Source: Steroidobacteraceae bacterium
GTDB taxonomy: Bacteria > Pseudomonadota > Gammaproteobacteria > Steroidobacterales > Steroidobacteraceae
DNA length: 49,232 nucleotides
Assembly: GCA_019634915.1 (NCBI GenBank)
Contig: JAHCAN010000019.1
Coordinates: 1 to 49,232 of the forward strand
Direction of reading: 5' to 3'
Part shown: piece by piece, positions 25,059 to 35,250 of the stretch
Numbering within the stretch: position 1 is the stretch's first letter
Layout of the letters: every line of letters begins with the position of its first letter
Translations under genes and position numbers: made by a program
Notes under the pieces: generated by a model
The model's database searches: none
The model's input: the letters and a program-made list of their open reading frames with translations, nothing else
Told to the model about the DNA's origin: nothing

Positions 25059-25068
25059 GCACGCGCCG

Positions 25069-25719
25069 ATGATGCCCCACTACGGCTCTGCCCTCGAGCG
25101 GCTCGCCGACCAGTGGGTGCACATCGTCGGCATCACCGCCGCCGGCGTGGGCGCGCTGTTCCTGCTGTCGCTTGCGCTGCAGGGCGGACAGGCCGGCGAG
25201 ATCGCCGCCGTCGCGATCTACGGCGCCGGACTCGTCGCCACCTTCACCTGCTCCATCGCCTACAACCTGACCCGCGCGCCGGCGCGCCAGCGCGTGCTGC
25301 GCCGCTTCGACCACGCCGCGATCTACCTGATGATCGCGTGCTCCTACACGCCGTTCACGACCCGGTGCCTGCGCGGCGGGTGGGCCGTCGGCATGACCGT
25401 CGCGGTCTGGACGATCGCGCTCGCCGGCATCGTCACAAAGCTCGCCTTCCCGAGCCTGCCGCGCAAATGGTCGGTGGCCGGCTATCTCGCGCTCGGCTGG
25501 ATCGCGCTCGTCGCGCTCGTACCGATGTTCGAGAGCGTGCCGCGGGCGGCGATGTGGCTGATCGCGGCCGGCGGGCTCGTCTACTCGCTCGGCGTGCCGG
25601 TCTACGTGTCGAAGCGGCTGCCGTTTCGCCGCGCGATCTGGCATGGCTTCGTGATCACGGCCGCGGCGCTGCACTGGGTAGCGGTCCTGATCGTGGTCGT
25701 CGCCCCGCCGCTCGCCTGA
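25069..25719 (+). CDS. Hemolysin III family membrane protein (PAQR superfamily)
   Basis: A 216 aa seven-helix protein of the YqfA/TrhA type. Conserved PAQR residues are visible: SIAYNLTRAP, RRFDHAAIYLMIACSYTPFT and the C-terminal IWHGFVITAAALHWVAV, which provide the predicted metal-binding Ser, Asp and His set. Roles in membrane fluidity sensing or lipid hydrolysis are discussed for the family. It starts 10 nt after the Usp gene, so they are probably co-transcribed. Its stop codon lies within the FNR-type palindrome at 25715-25730. Confidence 0.87.
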   Translation: MMPHYGSALERLADQWVHIVGITAAGVGALFLLSLALQGGQAGEIAAVAIYGAGLVATFTCSIAYNLTRAPARQRVLRRFDHAAIYLMIACSYTPFTTRCLRGGWAVGMTVAVWTIALAGIVTKLAFPSLPRKWSVAGYLALGWIALVALVPMFESVPRAAMWLIAAGGLVYSLGVPVYVSKRLPFRRAIWHGFVITAAALHWVAVLIVVVAPPLA

Positions 25720-25730
25720 TCCAGATCAGG
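25715..25730. promoter_or_regulatory. FNR/ANR-type palindrome upstream of the hemN-like/fnr pair
   Basis: CCTGATCCAGATCAGG is a perfect inverted repeat. Its core CTGAT-N4-ATCAG differs from the FNR consensus TTGAT-N4-ATCAA only at the two outermost bases. It lies 32 nt before the hemN-like ATG and covers the hemolysin III stop. FNR encoded 1.2 kb downstream would be expected to bind it, giving autoregulation. Confidence 0.55.
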
Positions 25731-25762
25731 GCGCACACCCCCCGATCGGGCGAGCATGCCGC

Positions 25763-26911
25763 ATGCCCGATGCGCACCACCTCGACGCGGTACGCCCGTA
25801 CGCGTGCCTCAGCACGGCATTCGACGAGCCGGCCTGGCGGGACGAGGCCGAGCGCAGCAATGCCGAGCCGATTCCGCGCGCGCTCGTGCTGCGGATCGAG
25901 ACCAGCGGCGACATCGAACGGCTGCTCCGCGAGATCGAACTCGTCGCGCCGCACTTCGATCGTGACCGGGACGTGGTCGCGGTGCACGTCGAGGCCGCCG
26001 TCGTGCCCTCGCCGGCCAGGCTCGGCGCATTGCTCGGGAGTCTCGAGCGCCATTTCCACTTCGCGCCGGCCGGCCGGGCCGCGCGCTCGCTCGGCGTCGG
26101 CGCACGGCGCGTGCGTCACGGCGATTTCGCGGCGTTTGCCGCTCTCGGCTTCGTGCAGGTCAATTTCGCGGCCGGCTCCCGGGATCTCGACAGCGCGCTG
26201 CGGGGCATTGCCGCCGCCCGCGCGCAAGGCGTGCACCGCACCGGTCTCGAGGCGAGCCTGCCCGCGACCGCGGAGAGCGCGGGCGGGCCCGACCTCGACG
26301 CCATGATCGATGCGCAGCCGCAGCAGCTCGCGCTGCGCCTGGCCGGGGTACCGGACGGCGCCGCGCCGATCGACACGCTCGCGACGCTGGCCACGGCACT
26401 GCATGCCGGCGGTTACCGCGACATCGGTCTCGATGCGCGCCCGCTCGCCTGGCTCGAAGAGGGTCCACCCCGCATCGCCGGCGTCACCGGGCACAGCGCG
26501 ACGCCGGTGCCCGGCCAGGAGGTCGACCTGATCGGCTTCGGTCCCGGCGCGCGCGCGCGCATCGGCGACGCGATCTGCGAGAATCTTGCCGACCCCGACG
26601 CATGGAGTGCCGCGATCGACGCCGGCAGGCTGCCGCTCTGGCGCGGGTTGACGCTCGACACCGAGGCGAGGCTGCGCACCGACGTGGTCGGCCAGTGGCT
26701 GCGCAACGGCGAAATCGACATCGAAGCGGTCGAGCGCCGCTACGGCATCGTGTTCGGCGAGTACTTCGCCGACGCGCTCGGGCGGCTCGAGCCCTGTGCG
26801 CGCGAAGGGCTCGTCAGCCACATGCCCTCGTACGTGAGGGCCACGTCGCGCGGCCGGCTGATGCTGCGTATCATGGCGCGGTGCTTCGATCCGCCCGACC
26901 CACACCGATAG
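25763..26911 (+). CDS. HemN-like protein lacking the radical SAM cysteine motif
   Basis: A 382 aa homologue of oxygen-independent coproporphyrinogen III oxidase (normally about 455 aa). The C-terminal HemN region is clear: GGYRDIGLDARPLAW, VDLIGFGPGARARIGDAICE, AAIDAGRLPLWRG, YGIVFGEYFADALGRLEP and TSRGRLMLRIMARCFD. The N-terminal ERSNAEPIPRALVLRIE segment also aligns. But the PFC-xxx-C-xx-C loop that binds the 4Fe-4S cluster is deleted, and GGGTP is replaced by HVEAAVVPSP. Only scattered cysteines remain. It therefore cannot be a standard radical SAM oxidase. It is 31 nt overlapped with fnr. Canonical hemN often neighbours anr in pseudomonads, so this may be a retained pseudoenzyme. Confidence 0.8.
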   Translation: MPDAHHLDAVRPYACLSTAFDEPAWRDEAERSNAEPIPRALVLRIETSGDIERLLREIELVAPHFDRDRDVVAVHVEAAVVPSPARLGALLGSLERHFHFAPAGRAARSLGVGARRVRHGDFAAFAALGFVQVNFAAGSRDLDSALRGIAAARAQGVHRTGLEASLPATAESAGGPDLDAMIDAQPQQLALRLAGVPDGAAPIDTLATLATALHAGGYRDIGLDARPLAWLEEGPPRIAGVTGHSATPVPGQEVDLIGFGPGARARIGDAICENLADPDAWSAAIDAGRLPLWRGLTLDTEARLRTDVVGQWLRNGEIDIEAVERRYGIVFGEYFADALGRLEPCAREGLVSHMPSYVRATSRGRLMLRIMARCFDPPDPHR

Positions 26912-27621
26912 CCGACGACGGCGACGACTTCCATTTCTGCAGCACCTGCGCGTTCTCGGCCGCCTGTCTCGAGAGCGGTTATGACAAGTCGCAACTGCGC
27001 GAGCTGCACGTGCTGGTCGAGCACATCGGGCCGTTCGCCGAAGGCGAGCACATCTTCCGCGAGGGCGATGCGTTCAACGCGATCGCGGCCGTGCGCTCGG
27101 GCACCGTGAAGACCTACGTGAACGACGCGAACGGCCGCGAGCAGGTGCAGGGCTTCTTCCTGCCCGGCGAGATGATCGGCCTCAGCGCGATCTCGCAGGC
27201 ACGCTATCCGTGCAACGCGGTCGCGCTCGAACCGACCGTGCTGTGCCGCTTCTCGTTCCCGTCGATGGCCGCGCTCGCCACCCGCATGCCGGGCCTGCAG
27301 CAGCAGATGTTCCGCCTGCTGAGCCAGGACATCGGCAAGGCGGCGCTGCTCGCCGGCAATTACACCGCCGACGAGCGCATGGCCGCCTTCCTCGTCTCGC
27401 TGTCGCGCCGCTATGCGGTGCGCGGCTTCCCGCCGACGCGCTTCACGCTCTCGATGACCCGCACCGACATCGCCAACTACCTGCGGCTCGCCGCCGAGAG
27501 CGTGAGCCGCGTCTTTCGCCGCTTCCAGGACGACGGCCTGATCCGGGTCGACCGGCGGGAGATCGAGATCCTGCAGCCGCGTGCCCTCGAGGCGCTCGCA
27601 CGCAGCGTGCTGCGCGAGTAG
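26881..27621 (+). CDS. fnr: FNR/ANR oxygen-sensing transcription regulator
   Basis: A 246 aa CRP/FNR regulator. With the GTG start, the cluster cysteines fall at 20, 23, 29 and 122, exactly the E. coli FNR numbers (FCSTCAFSAACLES and TVLCRF), so it should bind an O2-labile 4Fe-4S cluster. The cyclic-nucleotide-like barrel (GEHIFREGDAF, GFFLPGEMIGL) precedes the dimer helix. The HTH MTRTDIANYLRLAAESVSRV keeps the E-x-x-S-R contacts that read TTGAT half sites. The start lies inside the 3' end of the hemN-like gene, implying coupled translation. Probable targets are the palindromes at 25715 and 27653. Confidence 0.95.
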   Translation: MLRSARPTPIADDGDDFHFCSTCAFSAACLESGYDKSQLRELHVLVEHIGPFAEGEHIFREGDAFNAIAAVRSGTVKTYVNDANGREQVQGFFLPGEMIGLSAISQARYPCNAVALEPTVLCRFSFPSMAALATRMPGLQQQMFRLLSQDIGKAALLAGNYTADERMAAFLVSLSRRYAVRGFPPTRFTLSMTRTDIANYLRLAAESVSRVFRRFQDDGLIRVDRREIEILQPRALEALARSVLRE

Positions 27622-27652
27622 GTATTTGACCTGACCTGCCGCCGCGCCGCGC

Positions 27653-27666
27653 TTGACCCACGTCAG
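27653..27666. promoter_or_regulatory. FNR/DNR-type site upstream of the sirB2-nirK unit
   Basis: TTGACCCACGTCAG matches TTGAY-N4-RTCAA at nine of ten positions. It lies 32 nt after the fnr stop and 131 nt before the SirB2-like start, in the only sizeable gap (175 nt) before the nitrite reductase genes. It could bind FNR or a DNR/NNR-type NO sensor. I find no clear -10 to anchor its spacing. Confidence 0.5.
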
Positions 27667-27796
27667 TGATCACGCGGGTGCCGCCGCGCAGCATTTGCCC
27701 GCAGGCTGCCGGCGGCAACCGGCGAGGGTTACTGGTACGCTCGCTCCGCGGAATTGCTGCAGCAGCCGATCATCCAGCTGCCGGTGTGGAAGAGCG

Positions 27797-28240
27797 TTGG
27801 CTGAATTCTATCTACAGATCAAATGGGCACATGTCGTTGCAGTGGTATTGAGCGGCGGGCTCCTGTTCGCACGCGGGCTCGCCGCCCACCTTGGCGCCCG
27901 CTGGACGATGGCATGGCCGCTGCGCTGGCTCAGCTACACGATCGACACGGTGCTGTTCACCGCGGCACTGATGCTGATGGCCATCGTGCACCAATACCCG
28001 TTCGTGCACGACTGGCTCACGGTCAAGGTGCTGCTGCTCGCCGTGTACATCGTGCTCGGCAGCCTCGCGCTGAAGCGCGGCGCGACGCGGCGCATGCGTG
28101 TCGTCTGCTGGGTCGCCGCGATGCTGGTATACCTCTTCATCATCAGCGTCGCACGCAGCCACGATCCGTTCGGCCTGCTGCACGATCCGGGCGCACTCGA
28201 CCTGTATCACCGCCCGCTGATTCCACGGCACGCATTCTGA
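27797..28240 (+). CDS. SirB2-like membrane protein
   Basis: A 147 aa protein with four hydrophobic helices (about 10-25, 42-60, 73-90, 103-120) and SirB2-type features: LQIKWAHVVAVVLSGGLLFA near the N-terminus, KVLLLAVYIVLGSLALKRG and a C-terminal helix followed by SHDPFG. A TTG start at 27797 follows GGAAGAG; longer readings begin inside the upstream FNR-type site. It directly precedes nirK (36 nt). Function of the family is unknown. Confidence 0.8.
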   Translation: MAEFYLQIKWAHVVAVVLSGGLLFARGLAAHLGARWTMAWPLRWLSYTIDTVLFTAALMLMAIVHQYPFVHDWLTVKVLLLAVYIVLGSLALKRGATRRMRVVCWVAAMLVYLFIISVARSHDPFGLLHDPGALDLYHRPLIPRHAF

Positions 28241-28276
28241 TCCCGCGATGGCTCATTGCCCCTTGAAAGAGACACC

Positions 28277-29770
28277 ATGAACAAGCTGCTCGCCCTCTTC
28301 ATTTGTACCGCCGCGCTCGCGCTCGGCGCCTGCACCCAATCCGCGCCGACGACCGCGCGCGCACCCGAAACGGGCGGCTCGCGCAAGGGCGACTTCGGTC
28401 CGCCACAGGGCGAGCCGATCCACGCGATCCTGACGAGCCCGCCGGAAGTGCCACCCCCGACCAACCGCAAGCACCCGGCGAAAGTGATCGTCGAGCTCGA
28501 GGTGATCGAGAAGGACATGGAGATCGCCGAGGGCGTCTCGTACACCTTCTGGACCTTCGGCGGCACGGTGCCGGGCAGCTTCATCCGCGTGCGCCAGGGC
28601 GACACGGTGGAGTTTCACCTGAAGAACCATCCGTCGAGCAAGATGCCGCACAACATCGACCTGCACGGCGTCACCGGGCCCGGCGGCGGCGCGGCATCGA
28701 CCTTCACGGCCCCCGGCCATCGCACGCAGTTCACGTTCAAGGCGCTGAACCAGGGCCTGTACGTCTACCACTGCGCGACCGCGCCGGTCGGCATGCACGT
28801 CGCGAACGGCATGTACGGGCTGATCCTCGTCGAGCCGCCCGAGGGCCTGCCCCCGGTCGATCACGAGTACTACGTGATGCAGGGCGATTTCTATACGGTC
28901 GGCAAGTACCGCGAGAAGGGCCACCAGCCCTTCGACATGCAGAAGGCGATCGACGAGAACCCGACCTACGTGCTGTTCAACGGCGCCGAGACGTCGATGA
29001 CCGGCCCGAACGCGCTCAAGGTCGGCACCGACCAGAGCGTGCGCATGTACGTCGGCAACGGCGGCCCGAATCTGGTGTCGAGCTTCCACCTGATCGGCGA
29101 GATCTTCGACAAGGTGCAGTACGAGGGCGGCACGCACTTCCAGGAGAACGTGCAGACCACGCTGATCCCGGCCGGCGGCGCGGTCACGGTCGAATTCCAC
29201 ACCGAGGTGCCCGGCAGCTACGTGATGGTCGACCACTCGATCTTCCGCGCGTTCAACAAGGGTGCGCTCGCGATCCTGCAGGTCGAAGGCGCCGAGAAGC
29301 CGCACATCTACTCGGGCAAGCAGGTCGACGAGATGTACATCGGCGACAAGGTCGCAAGCCTCGCGCCGGTCGCCGAAGCGGCCACCGCAAAGGCAACGGG
29401 CACGCTGACGAAGGCGCAGCAGATCGCGGCCGGCGGCGTGCTGTTCAAGGGCACCTGCTCGACCTGTCACCAGGAGAACGGCCGCGGACTCGCCAATGTG
29501 TTCCCGCCGCTCGCCGGCTCGGACTACCTGATGAAGGACCCGCAGCATGCGATCGAAGTGGTGCTGAACGGCCTCACCGGCCCGATCACCGTGAACGGCA
29601 ATCCCTATAACTCGGTCATGCCGCCGATGAGCCAGCTGAACGACGACGAGGTCGCGAACATCCTGACCTACGTGCTGAACAGCTGGGGCAACAGCGGACC
29701 GGCGATCGCGAAACAGGACGTCGCCAGGGTGCGTACCTCGACCAAGCGGCCTGAAGGGGCCGCGCATTGA
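28277..29770 (+). CDS. nirK: Copper nitrite reductase with fused C-terminal cytochrome c, lipoprotein form
   Basis: 497 aa. It reduces nitrite to nitric oxide in the periplasm. A lipobox LALGAC (Cys19) anchors it to a membrane. Two cupredoxin domains carry type 1 Cu ligands H125, C166, H174, M179 and type 2 ligands H130, H165, H320, with catalytic Asp128 and His271. After a short Ala/Thr linker (about 362-380) a class I cytochrome c domain has CSTCH (394-398) and the axial Met in SVMPPM (448). Such three-domain NirK forms tether their electron donor. ATG at 28277 is chosen for the signal peptide. It overlaps nirV by 4 nt. Confidence 0.96.
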   Translation: MNKLLALFICTAALALGACTQSAPTTARAPETGGSRKGDFGPPQGEPIHAILTSPPEVPPPTNRKHPAKVIVELEVIEKDMEIAEGVSYTFWTFGGTVPGSFIRVRQGDTVEFHLKNHPSSKMPHNIDLHGVTGPGGGAASTFTAPGHRTQFTFKALNQGLYVYHCATAPVGMHVANGMYGLILVEPPEGLPPVDHEYYVMQGDFYTVGKYREKGHQPFDMQKAIDENPTYVLFNGAETSMTGPNALKVGTDQSVRMYVGNGGPNLVSSFHLIGEIFDKVQYEGGTHFQENVQTTLIPAGGAVTVEFHTEVPGSYVMVDHSIFRAFNKGALAILQVEGAEKPHIYSGKQVDEMYIGDKVASLAPVAEAATAKATGTLTKAQQIAAGGVLFKGTCSTCHQENGRGLANVFPPLAGSDYLMKDPQHAIEVVLNGLTGPITVNGNPYNSVMPPMSQLNDDEVANILTYVLNSWGNSGPAIAKQDVARVRTSTKRPEGAAH

Positions 29771-30540
29771 GGACGAGCCTCCGCATCTGGCTCGGCAGCG
29801 CCGCGCTCGCGGCGGCGCTGCCCTGTCTCGCGGTCGAAGTACCGGGCGGGCGCTTCAACTCGGTGCTGCCGCCCGCGCAGGGCGTCCGGACGGTCACGGT
29901 TGCGCCGTTCGATCTCGACCGGACGCCGGTCACGAACGCCGAGTTCGCACGTTTCGTGCGCGAGCGGCCCGAATGGCGGCGCGACCGCGTCGCGCGCGTA
30001 TTCGCCGATACCGGTTACCTGCAACATTGGCGCACCGCCGGCGAACCCGGCGCGGCGCTCGCACGCCAGCCGGTCGTGCACGTCAGCTGGTTCGCGGCCA
30101 GCGCCTACTGCGAATCGAAGGGCGCGCGGCTACCGACCTGGTATGAATGGGAGTACACGGCGGCGGCGAGCGAAACGCAGCGCGACGGCCGCAACGACCC
30201 CGCGTGGCAGCAGCGCATCATCGCCTGGTATTCCCGCCCCGCGACGGCGACGCTGCCCGACGTGGGCGGGACGGCCGCCAACGTCTACGGCGTCCAGGAC
30301 CTGCACGGCCTCGTCTGGGAATGGGTCGAGGATCTCGCCGCGATGATGGTCTCGGGCGACAACCGCGACCAGGGCGACCCGGACATCATGAAATTCTGCG
30401 GCTCGGGCGCGCTCACGATGGAAGAGAAGGAGAACTACACGACGCTGATGCGCATCGCGATGCTGTCGAGCATGAAGGCGAGCTACACGTCGGCGACGAT
30501 GGGATTTCGCTGCGCGGCCGACCGGAAGGTGAGCCCATGA
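29767..30540 (+). CDS. nirV: Formylglycine-generating-enzyme-like protein NirV
   Basis: 257 aa with a signal peptide (about 1-22). The FGE-sulfatase fold is visible: [67 protein letters not shown] and SATMGFRCA. NirV proteins accompany nirK in many denitrifiers; a structural or maturation role is assumed. A TTG start overlaps the nirK stop (TTGA), and the stop overlaps the SCO start (ATGA). Cysteines are at CESKGA, KFCGSG and FRCA; the canonical FGE catalytic pair is not obvious, so formylglycine formation is doubtful. Confidence 0.88.
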   Translation: MRTSLRIWLGSAALAAALPCLAVEVPGGRFNSVLPPAQGVRTVTVAPFDLDRTPVTNAEFARFVRERPEWRRDRVARVFADTGYLQHWRTAGEPGAALARQPVVHVSWFAASAYCESKGARLPTWYEWEYTAAASETQRDGRNDPAWQQRIIAWYSRPATATLPDVGGTAANVYGVQDLHGLVWEWVEDLAAMMVSGDNRDQGDPDIMKFCGSGALTMEEKENYTTLMRIAMLSSMKASYTSATMGFRCAADRKVSP

Positions 30541-31094
30541 GGAAGATGGGGATCCCGGCCCTGGCGCTCGCGACCCTGGCCCTGCTGGCCGGCACGGCGC
30601 CGGCTGCCGACCTGCCGCCCGATTCGATCTACCAGCTCGACGCGGCGCTGACGAGCGAATCGGGCAAGGCGATCGGCCTCGACGTGCATCGCGGCCATCC
30701 GGTCATGATCACGATGTTCTATGCGAGCTGCCCCGCGGCCTGCCCGCTGTTGATCGACACGATCCGCGCGGTCGAGCGCTCGCTCGGCAAGGAGCAGCTC
30801 GCGCGCACGCGCGTGCTGATGATCTCGATCGACCCGCAGCGTGACACGCCGGCCGCGCTGCTCGCGCTCGCGAAGAGCCGCCGCATCGACCTCACGCGCT
30901 GGACCCTGGCGACCGCCGACGAGGCCACCGTGCGCCGGATCGCCGCGCTGCTGTCGATCCAGTACCGGCGCCTGCCGGGCGGGGAGTTCAACCACTCGAG
31001 CATCATCACGGTGCTGTCGTCCGATGGTGAAATCCGGCGCCAGAGCTCGCTGCTCGGCCGCGTCGACCCGGAGATCGTGGCGGCCATCGAGTAA
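30537..31094 (+). CDS. SCO1/SenC-family copper chaperone
   Basis: 185 aa with an N-terminal signal sequence ending near APAADL. The thioredoxin fold has the copper-binding C65-x3-C69 in FYASCPAACP and the distal His153 in EFNHSS. SCO proteins deliver copper to periplasmic cuproenzymes, classically CuA of cytochrome oxidase. Coupled to nirK-nirV by ATGA overlap, it is best read as the copper supplier for NirK. The copper ligands are all present. Confidence 0.92.
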   Translation: MRKMGIPALALATLALLAGTAPAADLPPDSIYQLDAALTSESGKAIGLDVHRGHPVMITMFYASCPAACPLLIDTIRAVERSLGKEQLARTRVLMISIDPQRDTPAALLALAKSRRIDLTRWTLATADEATVRRIAALLSIQYRRLPGGEFNHSSIITVLSSDGEIRRQSSLLGRVDPEIVAAIE

Positions 31095-31111
31095 TCCCCG
31101 CAGAATGCGCC

Positions 31112-32134
31112 ATGGTCCGCCCACTCGTGATGCGCTGTGGCGCACTCGGCGACATGGTGCTCGTCACCGCACTGATCCAGCAGCTGCATGCGCGCTTCGG
31201 CATGCCCGTCGACGTGATCACCTCCGGCGGCTGGGCGCGGCCGCTGCTCGCGCCGCGGCAGGGGGTCGGCGAAATCCATCTGCTGCGCAGCCGCCGCACG
31301 CCCTACTGGCTCGACCGGGAACAGCAAGCGCTCGTGCGCCGGCTTCGCTCGCGCGGCGCGGGACCCGCCTGGTACTGCGACGGCGGCGGCCACGGCCGCT
31401 CGCTGCTCGCGCGGGCCGGCATCACCGACGACCTCGTCTGCGATACGCGGGATCTGCCGTGGCTGCCGGGCGAGCACTTCGTCGAACGCTGGCTGCGCAT
31501 GGCGGCGCTGACGCCGCGCGCGCTCGAGCCGCCGCCGCCCCCGCCGCCGGCACGGGCGGCGAATGCCGTGCTCGATCTCACCGACGCCGAGCGGCAGGCC
31601 TGCGCCGCGTGGCTCGCGCAACGCGGTCTCGCCGGCCGCAGGCTCATCGCATTCCAGGCCGGCAACAAGCGCACGACGCGCGGCCTGCTGCGCCGGCGCG
31701 CCAGCAACACCAAGTACTGGCCGGAAACGCACTGGGGTGAGGTGATCCGCGCCGTGCGCGCCGCGGCGCCCGACGCCGCGCTGCTGCTGCTCGGCGTGCG
31801 CGAGGAGCGTTCGCTCAACGAGGACATCGCGCGGGCCGCCGGAGTCGACGGGCTGCACAACGTCGCCGGCGAGCTGCCGATCCCGGTGCTGCTGCCGTTG
31901 CTCGCGCTGTGTCACAGCCTGATCACGGTCGACACCGGGCCGGCCCACGTCGCCGCCGCGCTCGGCTGCCCGACGATCACGCTGTTCGGCGTCGCCGATC
32001 CGCGGCGTTTCCGTCCGGGTGGCGTCAGCACACCGGCCGTCGTGCTGACCGGCACGGTCGGCGGCAAGCCCGGCATGCTCGGCATCGGGCCCGCCACGGT
32101 CATCGATGCCTGGCGCCGAGCGGCCCCGCCATGA
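31112..32134 (+). CDS. Glycosyltransferase family 9 (heptosyltransferase-like)
   Basis: 340 aa GT-B protein. RCGALGDMVLVTALIQQLHA is the acceptor-side GT9 N-terminus. The donor site is marked by LIAFQAGNKR and LITVDTGPAHVAAALGCPTI with LFGVADPRRF. A proline run (EPPPPPPPA) links the halves. Family members add heptose or other sugars to lipopolysaccharide core. No LPS genes are adjacent, so its acceptor is unknown. It starts 17 nt after the SCO gene and overlaps the permease by 4 nt. Confidence 0.88.
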   Translation: MVRPLVMRCGALGDMVLVTALIQQLHARFGMPVDVITSGGWARPLLAPRQGVGEIHLLRSRRTPYWLDREQQALVRRLRSRGAGPAWYCDGGGHGRSLLARAGITDDLVCDTRDLPWLPGEHFVERWLRMAALTPRALEPPPPPPPARAANAVLDLTDAERQACAAWLAQRGLAGRRLIAFQAGNKRTTRGLLRRRASNTKYWPETHWGEVIRAVRAAAPDAALLLLGVREERSLNEDIARAAGVDGLHNVAGELPIPVLLPLLALCHSLITVDTGPAHVAAALGCPTITLFGVADPRRFRPGGVSTPAVVLTGTVGGKPGMLGIGPATVIDAWRRAAPP

Positions 32135-33957
32135 GCGGCGATCTCGCGCTCGTGCTCGCGCTGCTCGCCGCCGCGATCGTGATGTTCGCGGCCGGCAAGC
32201 CGCGCATGGATGCCGTCGCGCTGCTGATGATGACGCTGCTGCCGCTGACCGGCGTGATCGACATGAACGACGCGCTCGCGGGCCTCGCCGATCCGAGCAT
32301 CGTGCTGATCGCGGCGCTGTTCGTCGTCGGCGAGGGCCTCGCGCGCACCGGCGTCGCGCAGCGGCTCGGCGACTGGCTGCTGGCGCGGGCGGCGCGCGAC
32401 GAGACGCGCCTGACCGTGCTGCTGATGCTCGTGGTCGCCGGCGTCGGCGCGGTGATGAGCTCGACCGCGGTGGTCGCGATATTCATCCCGATCGTGCTGC
32501 GCATCGCGCGCACGACCGGCATCGCACCGGCCCGCCTGATGATGCCGCTCAGCTTCGCCGCCCTGCACAGCGGCATGATGACGCTGATCGCGACCGCGCC
32601 GAACCTCGTCGTCAACAGCGAACTGGTGCGGCGCGGCCACGACGGCTTCCCGCTGTTCGGCATCACGCCGTTCGGCCTGCCGCTGCTCGCGATCGGCATC
32701 GGCTACATGCTGGTCGCGCGCCGCTGGCTCGCCGGGCCCGCGCCGGCCGGCGCGGCGGGCCGGTTCCGGCCGTTCCTGTCGGAATGGATCGACAGGTACG
32801 GGCTCGCCGACCGCGCGCACCGGCTGCGGGTGGGCGCGCAGTCACCGATCGCCGGCAGGACGCTGCAGGAACTCGACCTGCGCGGTGCATCGGGCGTGAA
32901 CATCATCGCAATCGAGCGCAACGGGCGCTTCGCGAACGCCATGCTGAGTCCGCAGCCGGCGACCCGGATCGAGACCGGCGACGTGCTGTTCCTCGACGTC
33001 GCCGGCGGCATCGACGTCGAAGCGCTGTGCCGCCGCCTCGGCCTCGAGCGGCTGACGCTGGCCGGCGCGTATTTCTCGGACCAGTCGCAGGAAATCGGCA
33101 TGGTCGAGGTGATGATCCCGCCGGATTCGCGGTTCATCGGCAAGAGCATCGTCGAGGCGAGGATCCGCTCGCAGTACGGCCTGCACGTGGTCGGCCTGCG
33201 GCGGGGCAACGCGTCGCCCGGCGACGGGCTGCTCGCGGAGAAGCTGCGGCTCGGCGACACGCTGCTGCTCACCGGCCGCTGGCGCCAGATCCGGCGCATG
33301 CAGTCGAGCGGCGAGGAAGTGATCGTGCTCGACCTGCCGGCCGAGATCGACGACGTGATCCCGGCGCCGGCGCGCGCGCCGCATGCCCTGTTCGCGCTCG
33401 CCGCGATGATCCTGCTGATGGTGACCGGCATCGTGACCCACCTGCAGGCCGCGCTGATCGCCTGTCTGCTGATGGGGCTCACACGCTGCATCGATCTCGA
33501 CAGTGCGTACCGCTCGATCCACTGGCAGAGCATCGTGCTGATCGTCGGCATGCTGCCGTTCTCGCTCGCGCTGCAGCGGACCGGCGGTGTCGAGCTCGCC
33601 GCCGATGCGCTGCTCGGCATGGCCGGGGACGCGGGGCCGAGGACAATCCTCGCGGCGCTGTTCGCCATCACGGCACTGATGGGCCTGTTCATCTCGAACA
33701 CGGCCACCGCCGTGCTGATGGCGCCGGTCGCGATGGGTGTCGGCGACGCGATGGGCGCCTCGCCCTACCCGTTCGCGATGACCGTCGCGCTGGCGGCGTC
33801 GTGCGCCTTCATGACGCCGGTGTCGTCACCGGTGAACACGCTGGTCGTGGGCCCGGGCAACTACCGGTTCGGCGATTTCGTGCGGGTCGGCGCGCCCTAC
33901 ATGCTGATTGCGCTCGCGGTGAGCGTCACGCTCGTGCCGTGGCTGCTGCCGCCCTGA
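32131..33957 (+). CDS. SLC13/DASS-type permease with two TrkA-C domains
   Basis: 608 aa inner-membrane transporter (CitT/SAC1-like). N-terminal helices contain MSSTAVVAIFIPIVLRIA and LIATAPNLVVNSEL, the first ion/substrate hairpin. Two regulatory TrkA-C domains lie at about 210-300 and 305-405 (AGRTLQELDLRGASGVNIIA; SRFIGKSIVEARIRSQYGLH). The second half has LFISNTATAVLMAPVA and TPVSSPVNTLVVGPGNYRF. Substrates of relatives are dicarboxylates, sulfate or other anions; none can be chosen here. ATGA overlap couples it to the GT9 gene. Confidence 0.9.
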   Translation: MSGDLALVLALLAAAIVMFAAGKPRMDAVALLMMTLLPLTGVIDMNDALAGLADPSIVLIAALFVVGEGLARTGVAQRLGDWLLARAARDETRLTVLLMLVVAGVGAVMSSTAVVAIFIPIVLRIARTTGIAPARLMMPLSFAALHSGMMTLIATAPNLVVNSELVRRGHDGFPLFGITPFGLPLLAIGIGYMLVARRWLAGPAPAGAAGRFRPFLSEWIDRYGLADRAHRLRVGAQSPIAGRTLQELDLRGASGVNIIAIERNGRFANAMLSPQPATRIETGDVLFLDVAGGIDVEALCRRLGLERLTLAGAYFSDQSQEIGMVEVMIPPDSRFIGKSIVEARIRSQYGLHVVGLRRGNASPGDGLLAEKLRLGDTLLLTGRWRQIRRMQSSGEEVIVLDLPAEIDDVIPAPARAPHALFALAAMILLMVTGIVTHLQAALIACLLMGLTRCIDLDSAYRSIHWQSIVLIVGMLPFSLALQRTGGVELAADALLGMAGDAGPRTILAALFAITALMGLFISNTATAVLMAPVAMGVGDAMGASPYPFAMTVALAASCAFMTPVSSPVNTLVVGPGNYRFGDFVRVGAPYMLIALAVSVTLVPWLLPP

Positions 33958-33972
33958 AGGGCCCGTCGCGTC

Positions 33973-35250
<1,278 letters not shown>

